NCBI RefSeq assembly: GCF_004217615.1
Contig: NZ_SHLD01000001.1
Span: 5,642,001-5,706,000 of the forward strand
Length of the DNA stretch: 64,000 nucleotides
Direction of reading: 5' to 3'
From: Micromonospora kangleipakensis
GTDB taxonomy: Bacteria > Actinomycetota > Actinomycetes > Mycobacteriales > Micromonosporaceae
Within the stretch, counting starts at the first letter, position 1, and each line of letters opens with the position of its first letter. The translations under genes and the position numbers were made by a program. Of this stretch, positions 29,893 through 38,884 are shown one piece after another. Under the pieces are notes generated by a model that was not told the origin of the DNA, ran no database searches, and saw only the letters and a program-made list of their open reading frames with translations.

Positions 29893-31530
29893 ATGCTGCT
29901 GCGTGAGGCACTGGACCGGCCGCGGCTGCGGCTGACGCTGCTCGTCGGGGCCGACGAGCTGGAGCGCCCGGTCAGCCGGGTCTATGTGACCGACCTGCCC
30001 GATCCGCGGCGCTACCTGTCGGGCGGGGAGCTGGTGCTGACCGGGTTGATGTGGCGGCGGGAGCCGGCCGACTCGGAGGCGTTCGTCGCGGCGTGCGCCG
30101 CGGCCGAGGTGGCCGCGATCGGCGCGGGCGACGCCGCGTTCGGCTCGGTCCCCGAGGACCTGGTGGAGGCGTGCCGGCGGCACCACATGCCGCTGTTCGA
30201 GGTGCCGGTCGAGATCTCGTTCCGTGAGGTCATCGACGAGGTCACCCCGTCGCTGTGGGCGCGTCGGTTCACCGGGCTGGCCACCGTACTGGGCCGCCAC
30301 CGCGGCCTGGTCGCGGCGATAGCCGCCGGCGCTCGGCTGGCCGACCTGCTCCAGCCGGTCGCTGCCGACCTGGGGGTGGACTGCTGGGTGCTGGCGCCGA
30401 CCGGGCGGCTCGTCGCGGCTACCGCGGCGCTGCCGGCGGGAGCGCCCGCCGACTTGGCGACGGCGTTCCTCGCGGCCGGGCGGCTGCCGGCACGGGTGAC
30501 AGTGGACGGCCGCCGGCTGGAGATGGTCGGCGTGCCCGGTCGACCCGCGCACCGGCTCGCCTCCTGGCTGCTCGCCTACGCCGCCCGCGACCGCACCCAC
30601 GCGTCCGCGGGAACCCGCGATCGCACCGCCCCGCCCTCGGGGGCCCGCGATCGCACCGCCCCGCCGGCCCTGCCCGACGCCGCCGCCGAGCTGACCAGCC
30701 TGATCGCGATGGAACGCGCACAGGTCGACGAGGCGGCCCGGATCGAGCGACGCCTCGCCGACCAGCTGGGGGCGGCGCTCGCCGGCCGGGGTGGACCAGC
30801 CGACGTGCGGGGCCGGCTGCTGGCCTGCGGGCTGGCGCCGGACGCCACGTTCCTGGCCGTGGCCACCAGCCTCACCGGGCTGAGCACGCCATCGGAACTG
30901 GCGGTGGCGGTCTGCGACGAGATCGTCCGACCGGCCGGGGAGCCCGCGGCGGTGACCGGCGACGCCATACCCGACGCGGTGCTCGCCGTGCTGGCCGTCG
31001 CGCCCGAGCGGGCGGCCGCTGTCCTCGACACGATCCGCACCTCGGTGGCCGTGCTGTCCTGCGGGCTCGGCACCGGCCGGCTCGCCGTCGGGGTCAGCGC
31101 GCCGGTCACCGGCGCGGAGGCACTGACCGGCGCGGTCGCGGAGGCCCGGCACGCGCTGCGTACCGCGCTCGCCCGCCCCGATCGGGCCACCGTGGTCTGC
31201 GCCGGTGAGCTGGCCTCCCATCTGCTGCTGCTGGCCGGGGTGCCCGCCGACACGCGGCGGGCGTTCCGGGACCGGCTGCTCAGCCCGCTGATCGAGTACG
31301 ACCGGGCGCACCATGCCGACCTGCTCCAGACGTTGGACGCGTTCCTGGCCTCCGCGGGATCGTGGAGCCGGTGCGCCGCCCTGCTGCATGTACACGTCAA
31401 CACGCTGCGCTACCGGATCGGCCGCATCGAGCAGCTCACCGGTCGCGACCTGTCCCGCTTCGAGGACCGGGTCGACTTCTTCCTCGCCCTGCGTCTGCCG
31501 TCGAACGGTGACCTGCCGTTCGGACGGTGA
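29893..31530 (+). CDS. pucR: PucR-family regulator of purine catabolism
   Basis: A 545-residue regulator. The N-terminal PucR domain spans residues 1-130 (LLVGADELERPVSRVYVTDL, and LVLTGLMWR). A central GGDEF-like/CdaR region follows, and the C-terminal HTH_30 includes LLHVHVNTLRYRIGRIEQLTG. In Bacillus PucR activates purine-degradation genes in response to allantoin-type ligands; the same role is likely here given the divergent operon. A short linker at about residues 235-258 holds two copies of RDRTAPP, from a near-exact 22-nt DNA repeat. The stop is 4 nt from that of the convergent xdhC gene. Confidence 0.92.
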   Translation: MLLREALDRPRLRLTLLVGADELERPVSRVYVTDLPDPRRYLSGGELVLTGLMWRREPADSEAFVAACAAAEVAAIGAGDAAFGSVPEDLVEACRRHHMPLFEVPVEISFREVIDEVTPSLWARRFTGLATVLGRHRGLVAAIAAGARLADLLQPVAADLGVDCWVLAPTGRLVAATAALPAGAPADLATAFLAAGRLPARVTVDGRRLEMVGVPGRPAHRLASWLLAYAARDRTHASAGTRDRTAPPSGARDRTAPPALPDAAAELTSLIAMERAQVDEAARIERRLADQLGAALAGRGGPADVRGRLLACGLAPDATFLAVATSLTGLSTPSELAVAVCDEIVRPAGEPAAVTGDAIPDAVLAVLAVAPERAAAVLDTIRTSVAVLSCGLGTGRLAVGVSAPVTGAEALTGAVAEARHALRTALARPDRATVVCAGELASHLLLLAGVPADTRRAFRDRLLSPLIEYDRAHHADLLQTLDAFLASAGSWSRCAALLHVHVNTLRYRIGRIEQLTGRDLSRFEDRVDFFLALRLPSNGDLPFGR

Positions 31531-31534
31531 GACC

Positions 31535-32644
31535 TCAGCGGTGGATCCGGCCCTCGATTTCGGACAGTCGCCCGCCGCTGCCGCCCCAGCGGGTGGCGAC
31601 GATCTCCGCGGCGATACTGATCGCGGTTTCCTCCGGGGTGCGGGCGCCCAGGTCGAGCCCGATCGGCGAGGAGAGCCGAGCCAGCGCGGCCTCGGGCACC
31701 CCGGCCTCGCGCAGCCGGGCCAACCGGTCGGCGTGGGTGCGCCGGGAGCCCATCGCGCCGACGTACGCGAGCGGCAGGTCGAGGGCCACCTGCAGGACGG
31801 GCACGTCGAACTTGGGGTCGTGGGTGAGCACGCAGACCACGGTCCGGTCGTCGATCTGCCCGGCGCGCGCCTGGGCGGCCAGGTAGCGGTGCGGCCAGTC
31901 GACCACCACCTCGTCGGCGTCGGGAAACCGTTGCCGTGTGGCGAAGACGCCGCGTGCGTCGCAGACGGTGACCCGGTAACCGAGGAAGGCGCCGACCCGC
32001 GCGACCGCGGCGGCGAAGTCGATGGCCCCGAAGACGATCATCCGGGCGGGCGGGGCGTAGGCGTTGAGCAGGAGGGTCAGCCCAATACCGCGCCGCTGCC
32101 CATCCGGGCCGTAGTGCAACAGACCGGTGCTTCCGGCGGCGAGCAGCCCGCGCCCGTCGTCGGCGGCCGCGTCGTCGAGCCGGTCGGAGCCGAGCGAGCC
32201 GCGCCGCGCGTCGGGCCAGACCACCAGGTGTCGACCGATCCGTTCCGGTGGCCCGTCGACGCAGGTGAGCACGCCGACCGGCGCCCGCCCGGCGATCGCG
32301 GCGGCGACGTCAGCCAGCTCCGGAAATGTGCTCCGGTCGACCCGTTCCACGAAGATGTCGATGGTGCCGCCGCAGGTCAGGCCCACGGCGAAGGCGTCGC
32401 CGTCGCTCACCCCGTAGCGCTGCGTCCGCGGCACTCCGGAGGCCATCACCTCGCGGCACAGTTCGTAGACGGCCGCCTCGACACAACCGCCCGAGACACT
32501 GCCCACGACCGTGTCGTCCGGGGCGACCAGCATCGTCGCGCCGGGCGGGCGCGGGGCACTGTGCCAGGTGGCGATGACCGTCGCGAGGCCGACCGGCTCA
32601 CCGGCCTGCCACCACCGCAGCAGATCGTCGAGCACGTCACGCAT
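31535..32644 (-). CDS. xdhC: XdhC/CoxI-family molybdoenzyme maturation factor
   Basis: This 369-residue protein combines the XdhC/CoxI domain (SVSGGCVEAAVYE; YGVSDGDAFAVGLTCGG) with a C-terminal Rossmann domain (MIVFGAIDFAAAVARVG; AYVGAMGSRRTHADRL). XdhC proteins bind the molybdenum cofactor, promote its sulfuration and hand it to xanthine dehydrogenase. The start has GGGAGG 5 nt upstream. It is the third gene of the minus-strand set amidase-mocA-xdhC, 47 nt after mocA, and should serve the xanthine dehydrogenase encoded 6-9 kb away. Confidence 0.92.
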   Translation of the reverse strand: MRDVLDDLLRWWQAGEPVGLATVIATWHSAPRPPGATMLVAPDDTVVGSVSGGCVEAAVYELCREVMASGVPRTQRYGVSDGDAFAVGLTCGGTIDIFVERVDRSTFPELADVAAAIAGRAPVGVLTCVDGPPERIGRHLVVWPDARRGSLGSDRLDDAAADDGRGLLAAGSTGLLHYGPDGQRRGIGLTLLLNAYAPPARMIVFGAIDFAAAVARVGAFLGYRVTVCDARGVFATRQRFPDADEVVVDWPHRYLAAQARAGQIDDRTVVCVLTHDPKFDVPVLQVALDLPLAYVGAMGSRRTHADRLARLREAGVPEAALARLSSPIGLDLGARTPEETAISIAAEIVATRWGGSGGRLSEIEGRIHR

Positions 32645-32691
32645 GCGACCTCCCAGTTTCTGTCAGCCAGGGCTGACACGGCGGCGACCGG

Positions 32692-33303
32692 TCACCCGCT
32701 ACCCGCCGGGTCGCTGACCGTGTCGGACACGGTATCGATGTCACCTCCGGCGGCGATGTCGCCGCATGGCACGATCCGCAGATCCGTCGCCCGCGTCCGC
32801 AGGTACGCCCGGGCGCCCACGTCGCCGACGGCCAGGGCGGCCACGCCCTCCCAGTGCGCCCGGCCGAGCAGGACCGGATGGCCGCGATCGGCGCCGTAGC
32901 CGGCCATGGCGAGCGAGTCCGGGGTGGCGAGCTCGGCGAGCCTGCGCACCGCCTCGGGGGTGACGCCGGGCATGTCGACCAGGAGTACGACGACGGCGAC
33001 GGCCTCGGTCGGCTGCAGGGCGGCGAGGCCCGCGCGCAGCGAGGAACCCATTCCGGTCGCCCATTCGCGATTGTCGATCACAATGGTGTCGGTGAGGTCG
33101 GCGCGATCCCGGACAGCCGCGGCCTCGGCCCCGAGCACCGTCACCAGCGGCCGGCAGCCGCCGTCGCGGGCGGCGGCGACCGCGCGCTCCACGAGCAGCC
33201 GGCCGTCGAGATTCACCAGGGCCTTGGGACGCCCGTAGCGCCGGCCCGCGCCGGCGGCGAGCACCAGACCGGCCACCGGCACCGCTACCCGTCGCGCAGC
33301 CAC
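32692..33303 (-). CDS. mocA: MocA-like molybdenum cofactor nucleotidyltransferase
   Basis: A 203-residue NTP transferase. The nucleotide-binding signature LVLAAGAGRRYGRPKAL is near the N-terminus, and the metal-binding aspartate is in VLLVDMPGVTPE. In the MocA branch the enzyme adds CMP to the molybdopterin cofactor for xanthine-dehydrogenase-type enzymes; its position next to xdhC supports that over MobA or sugar-nucleotide roles. The GTG start at 33303 lies 19 nt inside the end of the amidase gene. A later GTG (at VPVAGL) would give a slightly shorter protein. Confidence 0.82.
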   Translation of the reverse strand: MAARRVAVPVAGLVLAAGAGRRYGRPKALVNLDGRLLVERAVAAARDGGCRPLVTVLGAEAAAVRDRADLTDTIVIDNREWATGMGSSLRAGLAALQPTEAVAVVVLLVDMPGVTPEAVRRLAELATPDSLAMAGYGADRGHPVLLGRAHWEGVAALAVGDVGARAYLRTRATDLRIVPCGDIAAGGDIDTVSDTVSDPAGSG

Positions 33304-34871
33304 GGTCGCACGCTAACGGTCGGGAGCTCGGCGGTGAGGTGCAGCAGGTCCCGGTCCCGACCGGGGGAGGCGACCAGGCAGACGCCGCACGGGAGGCCGT
33401 CGGCGGTGGTGGTCGGGATGCTGACCGAGGGCAGGCCGCCGATGCCGGCGAGGCAGGTCAACTGCATGGTGGCCTGGCGAACCTCCGGCGGCACCTGCCC
33501 GAGGGGCGGCGCCACGGAGGAAGCCGAGGGAAGCACGAGCAGCCGGTCGCCGACCAGCTCACGGATACGTATGCGCGCGGCGGCGACCTGCTCGGCGGCT
33601 TGGGCGGCGTCGTCTTCACCGACATCGGACGCCGCCTCGAAGCGGCCACGCACGTCCGCGCCGAGCGTGTGGAGCCTGGTCGCCAGCCAGCCGCCGTGGG
33701 CCTGCCAGGCCTCCCAGGCCTGGAGGGTCTGGAACGCCGTGAGCCAGGCGGGCAGGTCGGGCAGATCCCAGCTCTCGCGTGGGGCCCATCCCCCGACGCG
33801 TGTCTCGACCGCCGCGGCGACATCGGGCTGGGCGAGGGCGAGCAGCTCCGGTACGACGACGACCTCGCCGAAGGGACGGACGGCTGAGTCCGGCAGCAGC
33901 ACGTCGCCGACCGCGGCCAGGAGGAGCGCGTCACGGGTCAGCCAGCCGACCGTGTCGAATGACGGCGCCAACGGCAGCAGGCCGGCAGTGGACACGCTGC
34001 CGTGTGTGGGCCGAAAGCCGAACAGGCCCTGATAGGCCGCGGGCACCCGGATGGAGCCGCCCGTGTCGGTGCCGAGGCCGATGGTGGCGTGGCCCAGCGA
34101 GACGGCGCTGGCCGACCCGGACGTCGATCCGCCCGAGATGCGGTGCGGGGCCTTGGGGTTCGGCGGAGTGCCGGTGTGCACGTTGGTGCCGGCGAGGCTG
34201 TAGGCGAACTCGTCAGTGCGTGCGATCCCCCGCAGGTCCGCCCCGGCGGCCAGCAGCGCCTCGACAGCCGCCGCGTGCCGGGGCTGGATCGGCGCCGCGG
34301 CCAGAAAGGCCGGGTTGCCCGCGCCGATGCGGTGACCGGCCACGGCGTACAGGTCCTTTACCGCCAACGAATGGCCGGAGAGTGGTCCTGCTCCCGTTGC
34401 GGGGATGAGCGGATCACCCACGACCCGCCAGATCCGGGTGTCCAGCGCCGGCGCCGGCTGGGCGACGTGGGCGGCGGTCACCGCCCAACCGGCCGGCGTA
34501 CGCTTCCACAACTGGGTCTGCAGGCCGCGGCCGCCGTGGGCGAACTCCGTGACGGCGACGACGAGGGCATGGCTCATGTCGATCGGCTGGACGTGGACCT
34601 CCACGATCCGCCGTCGCGGTCCGCCCCCACGCGCGTGGCGGAAGGCGCTGATCCGGTCGTGACCGACCAGCAGTCCGTTCGCGTCGCCGCGCAGCGTGGT
34701 CGGCCCCGGTGCGAAAAGCCGGTCGAGGGCGTCGAGGTCGTTGTCGGTCAATGCGCTCTCGTACGCCCAGAACGCGTCCATCAGGCCATCGGGAACGGTC
34801 GCGGGAGGATGCGTCGCGGCGGCCACCTGCCCGGCCCCGTCACCGAGCGCACCGTGTTTGCGGATGCCCAC
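33285..34871 (-). CDS. AtzH-like domain fused to an amidase-signature hydrolase
   Basis: A 528-residue two-part protein. Residues 28-145 are a SnoaL/AtzH-like domain (DUF3225): LMDAFWAYESALTDNDLDAL, then ISAFRHARG. Residues 155-525 are an amidase-signature enzyme with catalytic Lys in SLAVKDLYAVAG, the Ser pair of GGSTSGSASAVS, and the nucleophile Ser in GTDTGGSIRVPA. AtzE/AtzH-type proteins act on carbamoylated urea-like intermediates in s-triazine breakdown. Here the setting is purine nitrogen, so a ureido or allophanate-like substrate is reasonable but unproven. It is the first gene of the amidase-mocA-xdhC set and divergent from pucG. The first 25 residues look disordered; a later start is possible. 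Confidence 0.8.
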   Translation of the reverse strand: MGIRKHGALGDGAGQVAAATHPPATVPDGLMDAFWAYESALTDNDLDALDRLFAPGPTTLRGDANGLLVGHDRISAFRHARGGGPRRRIVEVHVQPIDMSHALVVAVTEFAHGGRGLQTQLWKRTPAGWAVTAAHVAQPAPALDTRIWRVVGDPLIPATGAGPLSGHSLAVKDLYAVAGHRIGAGNPAFLAAAPIQPRHAAAVEALLAAGADLRGIARTDEFAYSLAGTNVHTGTPPNPKAPHRISGGSTSGSASAVSLGHATIGLGTDTGGSIRVPAAYQGLFGFRPTHGSVSTAGLLPLAPSFDTVGWLTRDALLLAAVGDVLLPDSAVRPFGEVVVVPELLALAQPDVAAAVETRVGGWAPRESWDLPDLPAWLTAFQTLQAWEAWQAHGGWLATRLHTLGADVRGRFEAASDVGEDDAAQAAEQVAAARIRIRELVGDRLLVLPSASSVAPPLGQVPPEVRQATMQLTCLAGIGGLPSVSIPTTTADGLPCGVCLVASPGRDRDLLHLTAELPTVSVRPWLRDG

Positions 34872-34973
34872 GTCTCGAGATCCTACGGAACCCGTGTTTC
34901 AATCATGTTCCGTTGCAACCCGATGGCGGGAGCCGAGAGGCCGACATTCGCAGCCAGGGTGCCGAAATGCCGC

Positions 34974-34989
34974 TGAAACAGCCGTTTCA
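34974..34989. promoter_or_regulatory. Palindromic operator upstream of pucG
   Basis: TGAAACAGCCGTTTCA is an inverted repeat with perfect 6-bp arms and a 4-nt spacer. It lies 49 nt before the pucG start, in the divergent region shared with the amidase gene. TGAAA..TTTCA arms are common in RpiR-family operators, and an RpiR-type regulator is the last gene of this operon. Confidence 0.6.
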
Positions 34990-35037
34990 TAGGCTGAGCA
35001 ACACTCCGCCTGCGCGGGAAGGAATCAGCACCAGGCC

Positions 35038-36255
35038 ATGCATACCGAGCCGATCCACCCACCCTCCCGGCTCCTGATGGGTCCCGGTCCGATCACCGCC
35101 GACCCCCGGGTCCTTCGCGCGATGTCGGCCCAGCTCGTCGGGCAGTTCGACCCCTCGATGAGGGCGTACATGACCGAGACGATGACGCTCTACCGCGAGG
35201 TCTTCCGCACCACCAACGAGCAGACGTTCCTCGTCGACGGCACCTCCCGTGCCGGCATCGAGGCCGCACTGGTCTCGCTGATCGAGCCCGGTGACCGAGT
35301 GCTGGTGCCGATCTTCGGCCGCTTCGGGCAACTGCTGGCCGAGATCGCCGGACGGTGTCGCGCCGAGGTGCACACGATCGAGGTTCCGTGGGGTCAGGTT
35401 TTCGAGCCGGACATGGTCGAGCAGGCGGTGCGCAGGGTCTCCCCCAAACTGCTCGCGATCGTGCAGGGCGACACGAGCACCACGATGTGTCAGCCGCTCG
35501 CCGACATCGGCCGGATCTGCCGGGACAACGACGTGCTGCTCTACTGCGATGCGACCGCCACCCTCGGTGGCAACACGTTCGAGATGGACGCCTGGGGCCT
35601 GGACATCGCGACGGCAGGTCTGCAGAAGTGCCTGGGCGGCCCGTCCGGCAGCGCACCCATCAGCATCTCCCCGCGCGCCGTCGAGGTGATCAACTCACGA
35701 AAGCACGTGGAGGCGGGCATCAGGGAGCACGACGACGGCGCCCGGGGGACGCGTATCGCCTCGAACTACTTCGACCTGGCGATGATCATGGACTACTGGG
35801 GAAGCCGGCGGCTGAACCACCACACCGAGGCCACGACCATGCTGTACGGCGCCCGCGAATGCGCGCGGCTGCTGGTCGCCGAAGGCATCGACCATACCGT
35901 TGAGCGGCATCGCCGGCACGGAGCGGCAATGCTGGCAGGTGTCCGCGGTCTCGGACTCAGCCTCTTCGGCGACGTCACCCACAAGATGTCCAACGTGGTC
36001 GCGGTCGAGATCCCCGCCGGAGTCGACGGCGACGCGGCGCGGGCCGCCATGCTGAACGACTACGGCATCGAGATCGGCACCTCCTTCGGCCCGCTCCACG
36101 GCCGGGTCTGGCGGATCGGCACGATGGGCTACAACGCTCGCAAGGATGCCGTGCTGCTCACCCTCGCCGCCCTCGAGCAGGTGCTCCGCGCCCGCGGTGT
36201 AGAAGTCACGGCCGGCGGGGGCGTCGGCGCGGCTCAGGAGGTGTACGCCGGATGA
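35038..36255 (+). CDS. pucG: (S)-ureidoglycine-glyoxylate aminotransferase
   Basis: A 405-residue PLP-dependent class V aminotransferase. The PLP lysine is Lys197 in TAGLQKCLGGPSG, with DATATLGG supplying the aspartate that contacts the pyridine nitrogen and NYFDLAMIMDYW downstream. PucG transfers the amino group of ureidoglycine to glyoxylate, giving glycine and oxalurate. The sequence is closer to PucG than to alanine-glyoxylate or serine-pyruvate enzymes, mostly by context: the next gene, overlapping by 4 nt, is allantoate amidohydrolase, which makes ureidoglycine. GGAAGG lies 15 nt before the ATG, rather far. Confidence 0.88.
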   Translation: MHTEPIHPPSRLLMGPGPITADPRVLRAMSAQLVGQFDPSMRAYMTETMTLYREVFRTTNEQTFLVDGTSRAGIEAALVSLIEPGDRVLVPIFGRFGQLLAEIAGRCRAEVHTIEVPWGQVFEPDMVEQAVRRVSPKLLAIVQGDTSTTMCQPLADIGRICRDNDVLLYCDATATLGGNTFEMDAWGLDIATAGLQKCLGGPSGSAPISISPRAVEVINSRKHVEAGIREHDDGARGTRIASNYFDLAMIMDYWGSRRLNHHTEATTMLYGARECARLLVAEGIDHTVERHRRHGAAMLAGVRGLGLSLFGDVTHKMSNVVAVEIPAGVDGDAARAAMLNDYGIEIGTSFGPLHGRVWRIGTMGYNARKDAVLLTLAALEQVLRARGVEVTAGGGVGAAQEVYAG

Positions 36256-37487
36256 CCGACGCGGAAATCCTCCTCGCCCGCTGCGCCGAACTCAACCGTT
36301 TCTCCGCCCGTCCGGACGGGCTCGAACGCGTCTACCTGTCCCGCGAGCACGCGCAGGTCAACAGCCGGGTGGCCCAGTGGATGGCGCAGGCCGGACTGCG
36401 TACCTGGCAGGACGCGGCGGGCAACCAGTGCGGACGCCGCGAGGGCCGCACACCCGACCTGCCGGCGTTGCTCCTGGGGTCTCACCTCGACACCGTGCCC
36501 GACGCCGGCAGCTACGACGGGATGCTCGGCGTCCTGATGGCCGTCGCGGTGGCCGAGCGGCTCGGTGACCGGGTAAGCGAGCTGCCCTTCGCCCTCGAAG
36601 TGATCGGCTTCGGTGACGAGGAGGGCACCCGGTTCGGAACGACGCTACTCGGAAGCCGCGCCGTCGCCGGGCGGTGGAATGAGGCCTGGTGGGACCTGCG
36701 CGACCGCGACGGCATCACACTCCACCGCGCCTTCACCGACTTCGGGCTGGACCCGACGCGAGTGGCCGACGCCGCCCGCGCACCGGAGGAGTTGGTCGGG
36801 TATCTCGAGGCCCACATCGAGCAAGGCCCCCACCTGGAGGCGGCGGACCGGTCGCTCGGCTACGTCACCACGATCGCCGCGGCGCGGCGCTTCACGTTGA
36901 GCATCCTCGGCGAGGCACGCCACGCCGGGGGTACGCCGTACCCGCGCCGGCGGGACGCCCTGGTCGGCGCCAGCGAGGCGATCACCGCCGTGGAGCACAT
37001 CGCCCGCACCTGCGGCTGTCTCGCCACCGTCGGTCGGATAGCGGTCGCCCCCGGTGCGGTCAATGTGGTCCCCGGCCGCGCCGACTTCAGCCTCGACCTA
37101 CGGGCCGCCACTGACGAAGACCGGGACGCCGCCTGGGACATGATCCGGGCCCGCATCCAGGACATCTGCTCCGCTCGCGGCCTGCGGTTCGAGGCGCTGG
37201 AGATACATCGGGCGGCGGCAACACCGTGCGCGACGTGGCTGCGGGCGGCGGTTGCCAGCGGCATCGCGACGACGGGCGACGCCGAGCCGCTCGGTCTGTG
37301 GAGCCCCGCCGGTCACGACGCGATGGCGATCGGGCACGTCACCGACGTGGGCATGCTGTTCGTCCGGTGCCACGACGGCATCAGCCACCATCCGTCCGAG
37401 AACGTGCGCGAAATCGACGTCGCTCGCGGCCTCGACGCCCTCGAGAACGCGGTGTTGGCCATCGCCGGCGAGAGACTGCGGCAGTGA
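36252..37487 (+). CDS. allC: Allantoate amidohydrolase (M20 family)
   Basis: A 411-residue zinc-dependent M20-type amidohydrolase/carbamoylase. Metal-binding motifs: LLLGSHLDTVPDAGSYDG, GFGDEEGTRFG, AHIEQGPHLE, and HHPSENV near the C-terminus; the dimerisation lid domain is between about 210 and 325. It hydrolyses allantoate to ureidoglycine, CO2 and ammonia. Beta-ureidopropionase or N-carbamoylase activity is possible in this family, but the operon decides for allantoate. ATGA overlaps pucG (36252-36255), and GTGA overlaps the next regulator gene. Confidence 0.88.
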   Translation: MTDAEILLARCAELNRFSARPDGLERVYLSREHAQVNSRVAQWMAQAGLRTWQDAAGNQCGRREGRTPDLPALLLGSHLDTVPDAGSYDGMLGVLMAVAVAERLGDRVSELPFALEVIGFGDEEGTRFGTTLLGSRAVAGRWNEAWWDLRDRDGITLHRAFTDFGLDPTRVADAARAPEELVGYLEAHIEQGPHLEAADRSLGYVTTIAAARRFTLSILGEARHAGGTPYPRRRDALVGASEAITAVEHIARTCGCLATVGRIAVAPGAVNVVPGRADFSLDLRAATDEDRDAAWDMIRARIQDICSARGLRFEALEIHRAAATPCATWLRAAVASGIATTGDAEPLGLWSPAGHDAMAIGHVTDVGMLFVRCHDGISHHPSENVREIDVARGLDALENAVLAIAGERLRQ

Positions 37488-38290
37488 GAATCGAGGAGCG
37501 CATCGCGCAGTACCATGCCGACCTCTCGCCCCAGGAACGCCGCGCCGCCGATACGCTGATCGAGCACCTCGACGATCTGACGGCCTACCGGGCCGCAGAA
37601 CTCGCCGCCCTGGCCGGGGTATCCAAGGCCACCATGAGCCGGCTGTTCCGCAGCCTGGGCTTCGCCGACTTCGACGAGGTACGAGAACACCTCCGCGCGC
37701 TGCGGTCCGCCGGCGAGCCCCGACGGGTGCAGGTGCCGCCCAGTCTCACCGGCTACGCGGTCCAACAGGCCGACGCGATCCACAAGGCGCTTCAGCAGCC
37801 TGCGCTCACCGACGTGGTCGACCTCCTCGCCGCCGCCCGCAGGGTCACCGTCGTCGGCTGGCGCAACAGCTACCCGGTCGCCATGCATCTTCGCCAGCAA
37901 CTCGCCCACGCCCGAGCGGACGTGCGGCTGGCGCCGCTGCCCGGCCAGGTCATCGGCGAGGAACTCGCCGACATCACCGCCGGAGACCTCATCGTGGTCG
38001 TGGGCTTCCGCCGCCGCCCGGCCGGGTTCGGCTCCTTCATGGCCGAGGCCGCAGCCACCCGCGCCGACCTGGTGCTGCTCGCCGATCCCACGGCCCGCGA
38101 ACATGCAGCCTATTCCCGTTACTGGCTCAACTGCCCGATCTCGACCGGCCTGGCCTTCGACAGCTACGCGGCGGTGATGAGCCTGGTGAGCGTCATCGCC
38201 GACGGCGTGCTGTCGACGATCGGCTCGCCCGCCCGCAGGCGGATCTCCGGTATCAGCAGCGCTTATCGACGCCTCGACGAAGTGGAGTGA
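37484..38290 (+). CDS. RpiR/MurR-family regulator
   Basis: A 268-residue regulator with an N-terminal HTH_6 domain (LAALAGVSKATMSRLFRSLGF) and a C-terminal SIS domain (about 105-235: RVTVVGWRNSYPVAMHLRQQL, DLIVVVGFRRRP). SIS domains usually sense phosphosugars, but members in purine loci respond to ureides. The GTG start overlaps the allC stop as GTGA (37484-37487), so it is made with the enzymes and probably regulates its own operon through the palindrome at 34974-34989. Confidence 0.88.
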   Translation: MRIEERIAQYHADLSPQERRAADTLIEHLDDLTAYRAAELAALAGVSKATMSRLFRSLGFADFDEVREHLRALRSAGEPRRVQVPPSLTGYAVQQADAIHKALQQPALTDVVDLLAAARRVTVVGWRNSYPVAMHLRQQLAHARADVRLAPLPGQVIGEELADITAGDLIVVVGFRRRPAGFGSFMAEAAATRADLVLLADPTAREHAAYSRYWLNCPISTGLAFDSYAAVMSLVSVIADGVLSTIGSPARRRISGISSAYRRLDEVE

Positions 38291-38442
38291 CAGATTGCAC
38301 CGCCGGGCGGCCGCCTCCTCCGGTACACCAATGACCACCGCCACCGTACCGGTAATACCCGCAGACGGTCCTGAGACCCGACATTGCACACAGCCGGCTG
38401 TCCGACTCCGATGATGCGTTACACGGTGGCTTCACTTGATGG

Positions 38443-38590
38443 GTGACGCCCCGCCGAGTGCTGGTGGAGATGAGCGTGACCGAACTGCGGTATCGGGCCG
38501 TGTTGGAGGTTCAGGTCGGGCTTGCCGTGACGGAGGTGGCCGACCGGTTCGGCGTCTCCCGGCAGGCGGTGCACCGGTGGCTGCGCTGGT
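38443..38590 (+). pseudogene. IS481-type transposase N-terminal relic
   Basis: The reading MSVTELRYRAVLEVQVGL then VADRFGVSRQAVHRWLRWY is the leading helix-turn-helix of an IS481-type transposase. It is cut off at 38590, exactly where the 26-bp motif shared with 8231-8256 begins. No catalytic core remains. Confidence 0.7.
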
Positions 38591-38591
38591 A

Positions 38592-38880
38592 TTGCCCTTG
38601 CCGAAATCCTCATCCGCGCAGGTGGGAGCTGCTGCCCGGCCCCTGAGATCTTGGCGGCTGTCGACTGGTCGGTACCGCTGCACGGGCTGTCGCTCGCTGC
38701 GCCATCAGATCACGGTGCTGCAGCGGCAACTGGGCAAGCAGAAAGTCCGGCTCGACGCGAGCAATCGGGCGTTCCCGGCGGCCCTGCTGCACCGGCTCCC
38801 GGCAGACGTGCTGCGTAGGTTACGGCTGCTGGTGCGCCCGGACACCGTCCTGCGCTGGCACCGCGACCTCGCGACCAGTG
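38592..38880 (+). mobile_element. Left end and N-terminal relic of an rve-type insertion sequence
   Basis: It begins with the shared 26-bp motif (38592-38617). After a short leader comes SLRHQITVLQRQLGKQKVRL and LRLLVRPDTVLRWHRDL, the N-terminal part of the same transposase family as at 8335-9401. The reading ends abruptly near 38880, where a minus-strand membrane protein gene ends. All catalytic residues are missing. Confidence 0.65.
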
Positions 38881-38884
38881 CGCC

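Noticed and set aside
31313..32899. Long plus-strand frame opposite xdhC
   Set aside because: Antisense to a clear XdhC protein and overlapping the pucR end in another frame.
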